From assembly GCF_947495145.1 (NCBI RefSeq), contig NZ_CANLXP010000001.1, positions 174,172 through 238,171 of the forward strand: a DNA stretch of 64,000 bases. The letters run 5' to 3'. A model generated the notes under the pieces. It saw only the letters and a list, made by a program, of their open reading frames with translations, did no database searches and was not told the origin of the DNA. Shown here in pieces: positions 36,697-48,295 of this stretch (positions within the stretch are counted from its first letter, which is position 1; each line of letters begins with the position of its first letter). The translations under genes were made by a program, and so were the position numbers. This stretch comes from an uncultured Arthrobacter sp. GTDB lineage: Bacteria > Actinomycetota > Actinomycetes > Actinomycetales > Micrococcaceae.

Positions 36697-38328
36697 TTAC
36701 GAGAAGTCCTGTGCCGACTTCTGCAGCATGTCCAACCACTGCCTGCGCGCTTCGAGGGCCTCGCGTGCTTCGGAGATCCGCCGGGCGTCGCCGTTCTTTT
36801 CTGCTGCGGCAAGGTCGTCTTCAAGGGACGCAATTGTGCTCTCAAGCTGGCTGAGAGCACTATTGGTACGCGCTTTCGTCTCGGGGTTGGTGCGCTGCCA
36901 GTGTTCTTGCTCGGCGGCCTGAACAGCGTCCTCCACCTCACGCAGGCGCGCCTCCACACGGCCCATGTCAGCCCGCGGGACCTTTCCGGCATCCTCCCAG
37001 CGGTCCCTGATGGACTGCAGGGCCTTCCGGGCTGCCGTAGCGTCCCTGACCGGCAGGAGCTGCCGCGCTTCCTTGATGAGCGCTTCCTTTACCGCGAGGT
37101 TGGAGCCGTACTCCTCATCAATCGCTTCGTTCGCTGCCTTACGCGCTGCGAAGAAGACGTCCTGCGCCGCACGGAATCGGGACCAGAGCGCGTCGTCGTC
37201 CTTGCGGCTTGCACGCTTCGAGGTTTTCCACTCGTCCATGAGCCTGCGGTACTCCGCGGCAGTATGGCCCCAATCCGTCGACGTGGAGAGTTCCTCTGCA
37301 CGACGGATCAATGCTTCCTTTGCCCGCTTCGCTTCGGAGTTCTCATTGTCGAGCTGCGAGAAGTAGGCCCTGCGGTGGCGGTCGAAGACAGTACGGGCAG
37401 ATCGGAACCGCTTCCACAGCGCGTCTTCCGTACCGCGCCCAAGACGCATCCCCGACTTCTGCGCCGTTTTCCACTGCTCGAACAGTTCGTTCATCCGGTT
37501 ACTGCTGGCCTTCCACTGCACGGTGGACGGATCACGACCGGCAATCTCCTCGGCTTCTGCAACAATCGCTTCCCGCGTTGCCCGTTCCCGGGCCCGGGCC
37601 GCATCCTGCTCCGCCTTCTCGGCAGACTCGAGCTCCGTGACGCGTTCGGTCAGTGCGTTGATCCGCGACTCAAGCGCGCGCACATCGCCCACCATCTTCC
37701 GTTCTGCCACCTGTTCGGCAAGGTGCGCAGCGGTCTTCCGCATGTCGGTAGTGGGCGCTTTGGCCTGGACGCGCTGCTCGAGCAGCGTGACCTGGCCTGC
37801 GACGTCGTCGAACTTACGCACGAAGTAGCCCAGCGCTTCCTCGCGTGAGGCGTCGGGGTACTGGCCGACAGGGAATTCCTCGCCGTCGACGATCAGGAAA
37901 ACGTGGCCGTCTTCCTCCACGCGCGCAAACTTCTCCACCTCTTCCAGCGCAGTCGTGTGAATCGGGGGAGCAGCGATGACGGCGGGTGCGGCGGGGCCGT
38001 TGGGCCGCGGCGCCATGGCTGCCGGCGTGGGGCGGGGCCGTCCAGCCTTGCCTGGGCCGGGCACGGGAGTCGCTGGTCGCTCCGGAGTTTCTGCCGGCTG
38101 CTCCGGCGCAGCGGAAGGCTCCGGATCTGCTGCCTGCTCAGCAGCTGAAGCTGCCGGCTGCTCCGGCGCAGCGGAAGGCTCGGGCGCAGAAGGCTGCTCA
38201 GCAGTTGAAGCTGCCGGCTGCTCAGGCACAGAAGGCTCAGGCGCTGAAGACCCTGCCGCAGCGTCGGGCTGATTGATTTCGGTCGCTTCGGTTACAGGCG
38301 TTTCGTCGGATTGTTGACTGTTTGTCAC
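36697..38328 (-). CDS. DUF349 repeat protein
   Basis: A 543-residue soluble protein. The first ~115 residues are Pro/Ala/Glu-rich with an internal 20-residue repeat. The rest is helical and coiled-coil, with successive DUF349 units marked by a W-K...(A/G)...W-x-x-F pattern: VQWKASSNRMNELFEQWK to LWKRFRSARTVFDRHR, MDEWKTSKRASRKDDDALW, and IRDRWEDAGKVPRADM. The function of the family is not established. The GTG start lacks a strong ribosome-binding site. It lies 51 bases after the cyclophilin gene on the same strand. Confidence 0.9.
   Translation of the reverse strand: MTNSQQSDETPVTEATEINQPDAAAGSSAPEPSVPEQPAASTAEQPSAPEPSAAPEQPAASAAEQAADPEPSAAPEQPAETPERPATPVPGPGKAGRPRPTPAAMAPRPNGPAAPAVIAAPPIHTTALEEVEKFARVEEDGHVFLIVDGEEFPVGQYPDASREEALGYFVRKFDDVAGQVTLLEQRVQAKAPTTDMRKTAAHLAEQVAERKMVGDVRALESRINALTERVTELESAEKAEQDAARARERATREAIVAEAEEIAGRDPSTVQWKASSNRMNELFEQWKTAQKSGMRLGRGTEDALWKRFRSARTVFDRHRRAYFSQLDNENSEAKRAKEALIRRAEELSTSTDWGHTAAEYRRLMDEWKTSKRASRKDDDALWSRFRAAQDVFFAARKAANEAIDEEYGSNLAVKEALIKEARQLLPVRDATAARKALQSIRDRWEDAGKVPRADMGRVEARLREVEDAVQAAEQEHWQRTNPETKARTNSALSQLESTIASLEDDLAAAEKNGDARRISEAREALEARRQWLDMLQKSAQDFS
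38091..38240. repeat. 60-bp tandem repeat inside the DUF349 gene
   Basis: Units of 60 bp begin at 38091, 38151 and 38211 (the last partial), each opening with CTGCCGGCTGCTC. The period is a multiple of three and encodes a 20-residue Ala/Glu/Pro/Ser repeat in the N-terminal linker, so copy-number change would keep the frame. Confidence 0.85.
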
Positions 38329-38379
38329 CGCTAGAAGTCTTTCGCTCGATGGGCGGCGCAGAGGCCGGGTCCCTTTTGG

Positions 38380-39165
38380 TTACTGCAGAGTTAATGAGTC
38401 TATCGTCACAGGCGTAGCGGGGGCTCCGTCCTCGCCGCCGCCTTCCACGCCGGCGTCAGCGATCTCCTGAACAACGTCCAGACCCGAGGTCACCGAACCC
38501 ATGATGGTGTATCCGCCGGTGTTCTGTGGAATCTGCGAGTCCTTGTAGACAATGAAGAACTGCGTGCCGTTGCTGTCCGTCGTCGCCCCGCGGGCAACCG
38601 CAATCGCGCCGGCGGGGTAGACGCCGTCCTCAGGGGTGTTCTCGACCGGCCCCCACTGGTAGCCGGGATCGCCCGCCCCATCGCCGTTGAGGGACCCGCA
38701 CTGCAATACGCCCATGGTCTCCGCCGTGGTCAACCGGTGGCAGGTCTTGCCGTCGAAGAATCCCTCTTCAGCGAGGGAGGTGAAGACCGCAACCGCCTGT
38801 GGCGCTACCTCTCCGTTTAGTTGGACACCAATGTTGCCGGCGCTGGTGGCGAGGGTTCCGGCGAACACTTTCCATGCCGCGATTGACGGGTCCGGAATGT
38901 TGGAGCTGTTTTCCGTCGGATCCGCCTTGAGAGACTCGGCGACGCCGGGAGCCTCCTCCAGCACGTCCATCTGGGCTGCCGTGGGATTCGAGCTGAACCA
39001 GAACACCTGCAGTGCGACGGCGAGCGCCAGGACCACGAGCGCCGCAATTCCGGCGACGGCGCTGTCCTTCCGACGACGTTTCTCCTGCGCCCGTTTCAGC
39101 TCCCGCCTTGCTTCGATCTGGCTGATATGGCGTCGCATTTCGCGTCCGCGACGGTCAACGGCCAC
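38380..39165 (-). CDS. Membrane-anchored cyclophilin-type peptidyl-prolyl isomerase
   Basis: A 261-residue protein. A basic, helical cytoplasmic N-terminus (RRHISQIEARRELKRAQEKRR) precedes one membrane helix (VAGIAALVVLALAVALQVFWF) and an extracytoplasmic cyclophilin domain with CHRLTTAETMGVLQCG, GAIAVARGATTDSNGTQFFI and GGYTIMGSVTSGLDVVQ. The domain is the divergent actinobacterial form. It probably helps fold exported proteins. The GTG at 39165 is chosen because AGGAGG lies four bases upstream; the TTG at 39183 would lie before that box. It is divergent from hisS. Confidence 0.9.
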   Translation of the reverse strand: MAVDRRGREMRRHISQIEARRELKRAQEKRRRKDSAVAGIAALVVLALAVALQVFWFSSNPTAAQMDVLEEAPGVAESLKADPTENSSNIPDPSIAAWKVFAGTLATSAGNIGVQLNGEVAPQAVAVFTSLAEEGFFDGKTCHRLTTAETMGVLQCGSLNGDGAGDPGYQWGPVENTPEDGVYPAGAIAVARGATTDSNGTQFFIVYKDSQIPQNTGGYTIMGSVTSGLDVVQEIADAGVEGGGEDGAPATPVTIDSLTLQ

Positions 39166-39377
39166 GTGACCTCCTGTATTCAACGGTTGTTCGGTTCCCT
39201 ATGTACGAGGCCCGGTGTTACTCGTCCAAGTGCCCGGCCGAGTTAGCACGGCACAGTCCAAACCCCTAAAATGAATGCCGCAGACAGTGTAGGCATAGCT
39301 GACCACTTGCCTGACGATTCAGCGCAGGATCCCGAGCCGGCCGGTTGGGGACATCCCGTCCTCCCAAGGAGAGTTAC

Positions 39378-40745
39378 ATGGCACGAAAGTCCTCGTTGTC
39401 CGGATTTCCCGAGTGGTTGCCTCAGGAGCGCCTCGTGGAACTGCATATTCTGGACACGCTGCGGCGGACGTTCGAGCTTCATGGGTTTTCCAGTGTTGAG
39501 ACTCGTGCTGTTGAAACGGTGGGTCAGCTGCTCCGCAAAGGCGAAATCGACAAAGAGGTTTACGCCGTGTCCCGCCTTCAGGACGAAGACGCAGGTGCCG
39601 GCGATGATTCGCTCGCGCTCCACTTCGATCTGACCGTGCCCTTTGCCCGCTACGTGGTTGAAAACGCCGGGCACCTCGCCTTTCCTTTCCGCCGGTACCA
39701 AATTCAGAAGGTCTGGCGCGGTGAACGCCCGCAGGAGGGCCGCGCCCGCGAATTCACGCAGGCGGACATAGATGTGGTCGGCGATGGAACTCTGCCCTTC
39801 CGTTACGACGTCGAGCTGGCGCTCGTGATCGCCGAGGCGCTCGGAGCCCTGCCCATCCCCGACTTCCAGTTGCGCATTAACAACCGCAAACTCGCCGAAG
39901 GCTTCTACCGGGGCATCGGCCTGTCCGACACTCCGGGTGTGCTGCGAAGCATCGACAAGCTGGAGAAGATCGGGGCGGCGAAGGTTGCGCAGCTGCTGAA
40001 GTCGGAGCTGGGTGCCACCGACGAGCAGGCGGAGGCGGCGCTCAGCCTTGCGGCGATCCGCTCCCGCGACACCTCCTTCGTGCAGCAGGTGCGGAGCCTC
40101 GGAGTTGAGGACCCGCTGCTGGAGGAGGGACTTGCGGAACTCGAGCAGGTCATCGCGGAGGCATCGAGGCGAGCCCCCGGTAAGGTGATCGCCGACCTCA
40201 GCATCGCGCGCGGCCTCGATTACTACACCGGCACGGTTTACGAGACAGTGCTGGTGGGCCATGAATCGCTCGGCTCTATCTGTTCAGGCGGCCGCTATGA
40301 CGCGCTGGCGAGCAAGGGCAACCGGATCTTTCCCGGCGTCGGACTTTCCATCGGTGTCACCCGTCTGGTGACGCGCATCCTGAACCAGGAGTTCGCGGCT
40401 GCCTCCCGTCACGTTCCGACGGCGGTGCTGGTCACCCTCGCCGACGATGACTCCTGGTCCGCCGCCCAGGACGTCGCGGCAACGCTGCGCAGCCGCGGTA
40501 TTCCGGTGGAGGTGGCAGCCTCAGCGGAGAAGTTCGGCAAGCAGATCAAGTTCGCCGACCGTCGGGGTATTCCGTTCGTCTGGTTCACCTCCGAAGACGG
40601 CACCCACGAGGTGAAAGACATTCGGTCAGGTGAGCAGGTTCCTGCTGATCCGTCGTCCTGGGCTCCGCCTGCCGAGGACCGGTGGCCCGCCGTCCTGCAG
40701 CAGAGCCGTCCCGCAGCAGAGTCCGTGGCGCCGGAACTGAACTGA
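39378..40745 (+). CDS. hisS: Histidyl-tRNA synthetase
   Basis: A 455-residue class II synthetase. Motif 2 is RRYQIQKVWRGERPQEGRAR with EFTQADIDVV; the His-specific loop is IARGLDYYTGTVYE; motif 3 is VGLSIGVTRLVTRIL. The C-terminal anticodon domain has VPTAVLVTLADDD and RGIPFVWF. It resembles the hisS subgroup with a short insertion and a Pro/Ala-rich end. AAGGAG lies seven bases before the ATG at 39378; upstream in-frame starts have no support. It charges tRNA-His. Confidence 0.95.
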   Translation: MARKSSLSGFPEWLPQERLVELHILDTLRRTFELHGFSSVETRAVETVGQLLRKGEIDKEVYAVSRLQDEDAGAGDDSLALHFDLTVPFARYVVENAGHLAFPFRRYQIQKVWRGERPQEGRAREFTQADIDVVGDGTLPFRYDVELALVIAEALGALPIPDFQLRINNRKLAEGFYRGIGLSDTPGVLRSIDKLEKIGAAKVAQLLKSELGATDEQAEAALSLAAIRSRDTSFVQQVRSLGVEDPLLEEGLAELEQVIAEASRRAPGKVIADLSIARGLDYYTGTVYETVLVGHESLGSICSGGRYDALASKGNRIFPGVGLSIGVTRLVTRILNQEFAAASRHVPTAVLVTLADDDSWSAAQDVAATLRSRGIPVEVAASAEKFGKQIKFADRRGIPFVWFTSEDGTHEVKDIRSGEQVPADPSSWAPPAEDRWPAVLQQSRPAAESVAPELN

Positions 40746-40749
40746 CGCG

Positions 40750-41988
40750 CTAAGCCCGGTGGCGGCGTCGTCGTAGCAGGATCACGGCGGCGCGGCCGGC
40801 CAGGCCCACCAGCACAAGGGCGGTCATGGTCAGCACGGACTGGGCCGGAAGGGTGAACGCCAGCACCAGGCAGCCCACCAGGCCGAGCAGGTTAAGCGCC
40901 CGCGGCGCGTACCAGGGCCGGGAGGTCAGGGTGAGCGCGGAGAGGTTTGCCACTGCGTAATAGAGCAGCACGCCGAAACTGGAAAAGCCCACCACCGTCA
41001 GGACGTCGGTCGCCAACAGCAGGATGATGACGACGGCGGCTGTGGCCAGCTCCGCAGCGAACGGTGTGGCCCGGCGGGCTGAGACCGCGCTGAACACCCG
41101 GGGAAGGTCACCTTCCCGGGCCATCGCAAGGGTGGTGCGGGCAATTCCGCTGATCAGGGCCAGCAAGGCGCCCAGACTTGCCAGCGCCGCGGCAACCGCA
41201 ACGGCAAGTACCGGTATCGAGTCACCGTCCGGAAAGACTTCGGTCAGGGGAGCCGGCGACGCAGCGAGGGTGTCCGGCCCTACGGCGGAAAGCAGGCCGA
41301 ACGCGAGCAGGAGGTACAGCGCCAGCGTGAAGCCCAGCGCGCCGAAAATCGCCCGGGGAATGTTGCGCCCGGGCTCGCGGACCTCTTCACCCATCGTGGC
41401 GATGCGCGCATAGCCCGCGAAAGCGAAGAACATCAGACCGGCCGCCTGCAGGACGCCGGTGGGTCCGACCGGCAAGGCACCGCCGTCGGCGGCCGGCTGC
41501 GCAAAAGCAGCGACGATGACGAAAGCGAGCACGGGTATCACCAGGGCCACGATGATGCGCGTCATCATCGCGGTGCGAGTGATGCCCAGCAGGTTGACAA
41601 CCGTCAGGGCAACCACGGCTGCTGCTCCGGCTGCCTTCTCGAAGCCCGGAGCTGCATACAACCCGAAGGTGAGCGCCATCGCCGCGCAGGAAGCCAGCTT
41701 GCCCGTGATGAAGCTCCAGCCGGCGAGGAAACCCGGCCACTGACCGAGCTGGCGCCTTCCGTAGGTGTAGGTCCCTCCGCTCACCGGGTGCACCGTGGCA
41801 AGCTGGGCAGAGGCTGCGGCATTGGCGTAGGCGATGATTGCCGCGAGGCCGACGGCGAGGGGCAGCAGAGATCCGGCAGCTGCGGCGGCGGGGGAGAAGA
41901 CCACGAAAACACCTGCGCCGATCATTGATCCGACGCCGACCGTTGTGGCATCGAACCCGCCGAGTTGTCTGTTCAGCGCCTGCGGCAT
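40750..41988 (-). CDS. APC-family amino acid permease
   Basis: A 412-residue permease with about 12 hydrophobic helices. The APC substrate motif in helix 1 is GVGSMIGAGVFVVFSPAA; later features are YANAAASAQLATVHPVSGGTYTYGRRQLG, FFAFAGYARIATMGEEVREPGRNIPRAI and SGIARTTLAMAREGDLP. It belongs to the cationic/neutral amino acid exporter-importer group; the substrate is unknown. A CGGAG box lies ~13 bases before the ATG. It is convergent with hisS (four bases between stops) and divergent from aspS. Confidence 0.9.
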   Translation of the reverse strand: MPQALNRQLGGFDATTVGVGSMIGAGVFVVFSPAAAAAGSLLPLAVGLAAIIAYANAAASAQLATVHPVSGGTYTYGRRQLGQWPGFLAGWSFITGKLASCAAMALTFGLYAAPGFEKAAGAAAVVALTVVNLLGITRTAMMTRIIVALVIPVLAFVIVAAFAQPAADGGALPVGPTGVLQAAGLMFFAFAGYARIATMGEEVREPGRNIPRAIFGALGFTLALYLLLAFGLLSAVGPDTLAASPAPLTEVFPDGDSIPVLAVAVAAALASLGALLALISGIARTTLAMAREGDLPRVFSAVSARRATPFAAELATAAVVIILLLATDVLTVVGFSSFGVLLYYAVANLSALTLTSRPWYAPRALNLLGLVGCLVLAFTLPAQSVLTMTALVLVGLAGRAAVILLRRRRHRA

Positions 41989-42111
41989 GCGCGAGGGTCT
42001 CCGTCCGGTGAGAAGTGTGGCCGGGAGTGCATCTCATCCGGCGGTAAACTCGAACACTGAGATTCAACCACGATCCACAGACCTGGATGCAATTCCACCG
42101 GAAGGAATGCT

Positions 42112-43938
<1,827 letters not shown>

Positions 43939-43948
43939 GCGTCGTACA

Positions 43949-44083
43949 ACGTGCTCCGGGGTCGGTGTAATTCCGAACCGGCGGTTATAGTCCGCGACCC
44001 GCGCGCAGCCTTTCGGGGCAGCAAACGGTTGAGCCGGTGAAATTCCGGCACCGACAGTTAAAGTCTGGATGGGAGAAGCACGT
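43949..44083 (+). promoter_or_regulatory. FMN riboswitch (RFN element)
   Basis: The full RFN consensus is present: P1 closing stem ACGTGCT/AGCACGT (43949-43955 and 44077-44083), GGGGTCGGTGTAATTCC, AACCGGCGGTTATAGTCCGC, the variable arm near 44010-44030, then TTGAGCCGGTGAAATTCC, GGCACCGACAGTTAAAGTC and TGGATGGGAGAAGCACG. It senses FMN and represses the rib operon below. The ~140-base stretch between it and ribD probably holds the expression platform, likely controlling access to the ribD ribosome-binding site. Confidence 0.96.
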
Positions 44084-44223
44084 GCAGCTTCGGCTGTGCC
44101 CTGCCGTTGGCGTCCTTGCGCCTTCTGCAGCCGCCGGCCCCTGCCTGTCGTTCCCCGGAGCCGCAAGAGCCAGGTGAGGGAATGATATGGACTTTCAACC
44201 GTCGCCTCCGCATGGAGGCCGCC

Positions 44224-45300
44224 ATGGGCGCTGCTGACCACGTCTTCACAGCACACGAGATGATGGCGATGGAGCACGCGCTGGTCCTTGCCGGCCAGGG
44301 CGTGCGCGGCGCCAATCCGTTGGTGGGCGCTGTCATAATCGACGACGACGGCGCCATGGTGGCCACCGGTGCTCATTTGGGTGCCGGTACCGATCACGCC
44401 GAAGTCGCAGCTTTGAAGAGCGCCGTCCTGCAGGGGGTGGACCCTGCCGGTTGCACCATGGTGGTGACGCTGGAGCCCTGTAACCACACCGGGCGCACGG
44501 GGCCCTGCACTGAAGCTATCCTGGCTGCGGGAATCACGCGCGTGGTGTACGCCGCTTCCGATCCCAACCCCGATGCCGCAGGCGGCGCCAGGGTGCTTGC
44601 CGGCCGTGGTATCGAGGTGGCCGGCGGGCTCCTGGCCGACGCGGCAACGGAGTTGAACCGCCGCTGGCTCGCTGCACTGCAGGACCAGCGTCCATTTGTA
44701 ACCGTGAAGGTGGCACAGAGCCTGGATGCTCAATCCGCTGCAGCGGACGGCTCAAGCCAGTGGATCACGGGTCCGCACGCCCGCGCCGACGGGCATACCA
44801 TCCGTACCCGGGTCGACGCCGTGCTGGTCGGCACCGGCACGATACTCACCGACGATCCCCGCCTCACCGCGCGCGCCCTGGACGGCTCGGACGCTGATCG
44901 CCAGCCCCTGCGCGTGGCCGTCGGGCTGCGGCCCATTCCCGAAGAGGCAGCCATGCGAGGGAATGGCTTCGTCCACCTGCAGACACACGATCCCGCAGCC
45001 GCGTTGACCGAGCTCTACCGCCGGGGCGTGCGGCATGTCCTGGTGGAAGGCGGCCCACAGCTGGTTGGCGTCTTCCTCATGGCCGATCTCGCGGACGAAC
45101 TTTTCGCCTACGTTGCGCCGATGCTCCTGGGCGCCGGAGTTCCAGCCTTCCAGCGACTCGGCGTGGCCACCTTGACTGACGCCCACGTGTGGCGCCTCGA
45201 TCCCGACGGCGCCGCCTCAGTAACCCAGCTCGGCGATGATGTCCGACTGCACCTCAAACCCATCGCGCCGGCTCCGGCGTCCATGAAGAAAGGCCGTTGA
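44224..45300 (+). CDS. ribD: Bifunctional riboflavin deaminase/reductase RibD
   Basis: A ~358-residue enzyme for steps two and three of riboflavin synthesis. The deaminase domain has NPLVGAVI, the zinc ligand His in GTDHAEVAALK and the cysteines in LEPCNHTGRTGPCTEAI. The reductase domain has FVTVKVAQSLDAQSAAADGSSQWITG, RVDAVLVGTGTILTDDPRLT and VRHVLVEGGPQLVG. I chose the ATG at 44224 because GGAGG lies five bases upstream; in-frame ATGs at 44212 and 44182 are possible. First gene of ribD-E-B-A-H behind the FMN riboswitch. Confidence 0.93.
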   Translation: MGAADHVFTAHEMMAMEHALVLAGQGVRGANPLVGAVIIDDDGAMVATGAHLGAGTDHAEVAALKSAVLQGVDPAGCTMVVTLEPCNHTGRTGPCTEAILAAGITRVVYAASDPNPDAAGGARVLAGRGIEVAGGLLADAATELNRRWLAALQDQRPFVTVKVAQSLDAQSAAADGSSQWITGPHARADGHTIRTRVDAVLVGTGTILTDDPRLTARALDGSDADRQPLRVAVGLRPIPEEAAMRGNGFVHLQTHDPAAALTELYRRGVRHVLVEGGPQLVGVFLMADLADELFAYVAPMLLGAGVPAFQRLGVATLTDAHVWRLDPDGAASVTQLGDDVRLHLKPIAPAPASMKKGR

Positions 45301-45945
45301 GTGTTTACAGGAATTGTCTCCGGACAGGGCACCATCACCTCGTTCCAGCGCACCCCGGACGGGAAGAGCGCTGTGCTGGTGTTCGACGCCGGCCCAACCG
45401 GGACGGGATTGGAGCTGGGCGGATCCATCGCAGTCGACGGAGTGTGCCTGACCGCCACCACGATCGACGGCGCACGCATCAGCGTGGACGTGATGGGGGA
45501 AACGCTGGCGCGAACGACCGTCGGACAATTGACCGAGGGCGACAGGGTGAATCTTGAACGCTGCGTTCCCGCGAACGGTCGGCTGGACGGCCACGTTGTG
45601 CAGGGCCACGTCGACGGCGTCGGCACCCTCCGCGAGCGCGAGGACCTGGGTTCCTGGGAGCGCCTGCGCTTCAGCGTTCCCGCCCCGCTGGACCGTTACA
45701 CAGCAGAGAAGGGATCCGTCGCAGTGGACGGCGTATCGCTCACCGTGACCGCCGTAAGCGGGCCGGGGGACCCGGCGCCCTGGTTCGAAGTGGGACTCAT
45801 CCCGACAACCCTCGCCGGCACCGGTCTGGGAGCCAAGAGCATCGGGGATCCGGTGAACCTCGAAATGGACGTCCTGGCCAAGTACGCAGAGCGGCTGCTC
45901 GCCTTCACCGCGAACGGGTCGACCGGAAATGGGGCGCAGGCATGA
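45301..45945 (+). CDS. ribE: Riboflavin synthase alpha subunit
   Basis: A 214-residue protein with two lumazine-binding barrels. The first opens [12 protein letters not shown] with [13 protein letters not shown]; the second has [12 protein letters not shown] and [28 protein letters not shown] joins them. It dismutates two 6,7-dimethyl-8-ribityllumazine molecules into riboflavin and the ribD-step intermediate. Its GTG start directly follows the ribD stop, and its end overlaps ribB by four bases. Confidence 0.95.
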   Translation: MFTGIVSGQGTITSFQRTPDGKSAVLVFDAGPTGTGLELGGSIAVDGVCLTATTIDGARISVDVMGETLARTTVGQLTEGDRVNLERCVPANGRLDGHVVQGHVDGVGTLREREDLGSWERLRFSVPAPLDRYTAEKGSVAVDGVSLTVTAVSGPGDPAPWFEVGLIPTTLAGTGLGAKSIGDPVNLEMDVLAKYAERLLAFTANGSTGNGAQA

Positions 45946-46628
45946 CTTCAAGCGAGAACAGCCCAGTGTCGCCGACGGCAGACCGGACACAGGTGCTGGA
46001 AATCACTTTGGACCCCGTGGAGGCGGCCGTGGCCGCCATGGCCGCGGGCCGCGCCGTCGTCGTCGTTGATGATGCCAACCGTGAGAATGAAGGCGACATC
46101 ATTTTCGCGGCGCAGTTCGCCACGGTTGAGCTGACTGCATGGACCATCCGGTACACCTCGGGCGTGCTGTGCGTGCCCGTGACCGGAGAAACCGCGGACC
46201 GGTTGGAGCTGCCCGCCATGGTGCTCAACAATCAGGACGCGAAGCAGACCGCCTACACCGTTTCCTGCGACGCGGCCGTCGGTGTCAGCACCGGCATCAG
46301 CGCGGCCGACCGGGCGCTGACCGCACGCGTTCTTGCAGCTCCGTCGTCTGCGGCGTCCGACCTCACCCGGCCGGGCCACATCTTCCCGCTGCGGGCGGTC
46401 GACGGTGGTGTGCGGGAGCGGCGCGGTCACACCGAGGCGGCGATCGACCTCTGCCGGTTGGCGGGTGTTGAGCCTGCCGCCGTCATCGCGGAGATCACTC
46501 ATGACGACGGCGCCATGATGCGCCTGCCAGCGCTGCGGGACTTTGCTACCCGGCACGCTACGCCCCTGATTTCGATCGAGGATCTCGCGGCTCACCTTGC
46601 CGCAGGCGGATCGGGAGCTGCCGAATGA
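45942..46628 (+). CDS. ribB: 3,4-dihydroxy-2-butanone 4-phosphate synthase
   Basis: A 228-residue stand-alone RibB. The catalytic acidic loop is [20 protein letters not shown] and the C-terminal signature is [16 protein letters not shown], with Asp/Glu/His metal ligands intact. It makes the four-carbon precursor from ribulose 5-phosphate. In many actinobacteria this domain is fused to RibA; here a stop codon and an ATGA overlap separate the two. Both overlaps (with ribE and ribA) imply translational coupling. Confidence 0.93.
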   Translation: MTSSENSPVSPTADRTQVLEITLDPVEAAVAAMAAGRAVVVVDDANRENEGDIIFAAQFATVELTAWTIRYTSGVLCVPVTGETADRLELPAMVLNNQDAKQTAYTVSCDAAVGVSTGISAADRALTARVLAAPSSAASDLTRPGHIFPLRAVDGGVRERRGHTEAAIDLCRLAGVEPAAVIAEITHDDGAMMRLPALRDFATRHATPLISIEDLAAHLAAGGSGAAE

Positions 46629-47272
46629 GCACGGTCACCGGCGGTCCCACCGTCACTATTCCGACGGCGTTCGGATCCTTCACTGCGCAGGCCTGGACGG
46701 ATGCGGCAGCCGGCGTGGAGCACCTTACGATGTCCGCTCCGGGCACTTCCACAGCGGACGGCGCCCCGCTGGTCCGTATGCACTCGGAGTGCCTGACCGG
46801 CGACGTCTTCGGCTCCTACCGCTGCGATTGCGGCGAGCAGCTCGAGCAGGCGCTTGGCCTGATCCACGAGCAGGGCGGGACGGTTGTCTACCTTCGGGGG
46901 CAGGAGGGCCGTGGGATCGGCCTGGCCAATAAATTGCGCGCTTATGCCCTGCAGGAAAACGGTGCGGACACGGTCGAGGCAAACGAGCAGCTCGGATTGC
47001 CCGTCGATGCGCGTGACTACCAGGCAGCAGCGGGAATCCTTGCGGAGCTCGGCATCGCCAGGATACGGCTGCTGAGCAACAACCCCGTCAAGCGGGAACA
47101 CCTTGAACGGTACGGGGTCACCGTCGTGTCCATGGTGCCTTCAGAAATTCCGTCCAGGCTGGAGAACCAGCACTACCTGGAGACGAAGCGCGACCGCCTC
47201 AACCACCAGCTGTCTCACCTTGAGGAGCGGTTCCACCAGCGCCCACAGGAAAAAATCGTCCAGCAGAGCTGA
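46625..47272 (+). CDS. ribA: GTP cyclohydrolase II
   Basis: A 215-residue stand-alone RibA. Zinc ligands are Cys56, Cys67 and Cys69 in [38 protein letters not shown] is the catalytic loop and [18 protein letters not shown] the GTP-binding end. It performs the first step from GTP to the diaminopyrimidine. The start overlaps the ribB stop (ATGA). The C-terminal ~45 residues are charged and helical. ribH follows after 81 bases. Confidence 0.94.
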   Translation: MSTVTGGPTVTIPTAFGSFTAQAWTDAAAGVEHLTMSAPGTSTADGAPLVRMHSECLTGDVFGSYRCDCGEQLEQALGLIHEQGGTVVYLRGQEGRGIGLANKLRAYALQENGADTVEANEQLGLPVDARDYQAAAGILAELGIARIRLLSNNPVKREHLERYGVTVVSMVPSEIPSRLENQHYLETKRDRLNHQLSHLEERFHQRPQEKIVQQS

Positions 47273-47845
<573 letters not shown>

Positions 47846-47928
47846 ACCGCATCGGTTCCGCAGCTGTTTCTACGCGGGAGGTTCGTCACATAAAATGGCA
47901 GGGATACGGTGGATCCCGCCGAACCCAG

Positions 47929-47934
47929 TAACCT
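47929..47934 (+). promoter_or_regulatory. Candidate -10 box, leaderless hisE transcript
   Basis: TAACCT lies seven bases before the GTG of hisE with no good ribosome-binding site. A second possible promoter, TTCTAC (47868-47873) and TAAAAT (47891-47896) separated by 17 bases, lies upstream and would give a leadered transcript instead. Confidence 0.35.
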
Positions 47935-47941
47935 AGGCAGA

Positions 47942-48205
47942 GTGAAATCCTTCGACATCCTCTTTGCCGAGCTGAGTGAGAAAGCCGCTGCCCGCCCAAC
48001 GGGGTCACGCACCGTGGCTGAACTGGACTCAGGCGTGCACGGGATCGGCAAGAAAGTGGTCGAGGAGGCAGCCGAAGTGTGGATGGCCGCCGAGTACGAG
48101 TCCAACGAGGCCGCCGCAGAAGAAATTTCCCAGCTGCTCTACCACCTCCAGGTCATGATGATCGCCAAGGGGCTCACACTCGAGGACGTCTACAAGCATC
48201 TGTAG
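47942..48205 (+). CDS. hisE: Phosphoribosyl-ATP pyrophosphatase
   Basis: An 87-residue MazG-like protein, the normal HisE length. Features are [40 protein letters not shown] (metal-binding Glu residues) and [20 protein letters not shown]. It hydrolyses PR-ATP to PR-AMP in step two of histidine synthesis. The GTG at 47942 matches the family N-terminus. hisG follows after 90 bases, so hisE-hisG are probably one transcript. Confidence 0.94.
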   Translation: MKSFDILFAELSEKAAARPTGSRTVAELDSGVHGIGKKVVEEAAEVWMAAEYESNEAAAEEISQLLYHLQVMMIAKGLTLEDVYKHL

Positions 48206-48295
48206 CCGCGCGCCGGAAACCTTCAACCGACCCGCGCGGCCAAGCGCCTGCTTTCAGGCCAGCCCCAAGGAAACCCTCTTTCCCAAAGGAAACCC

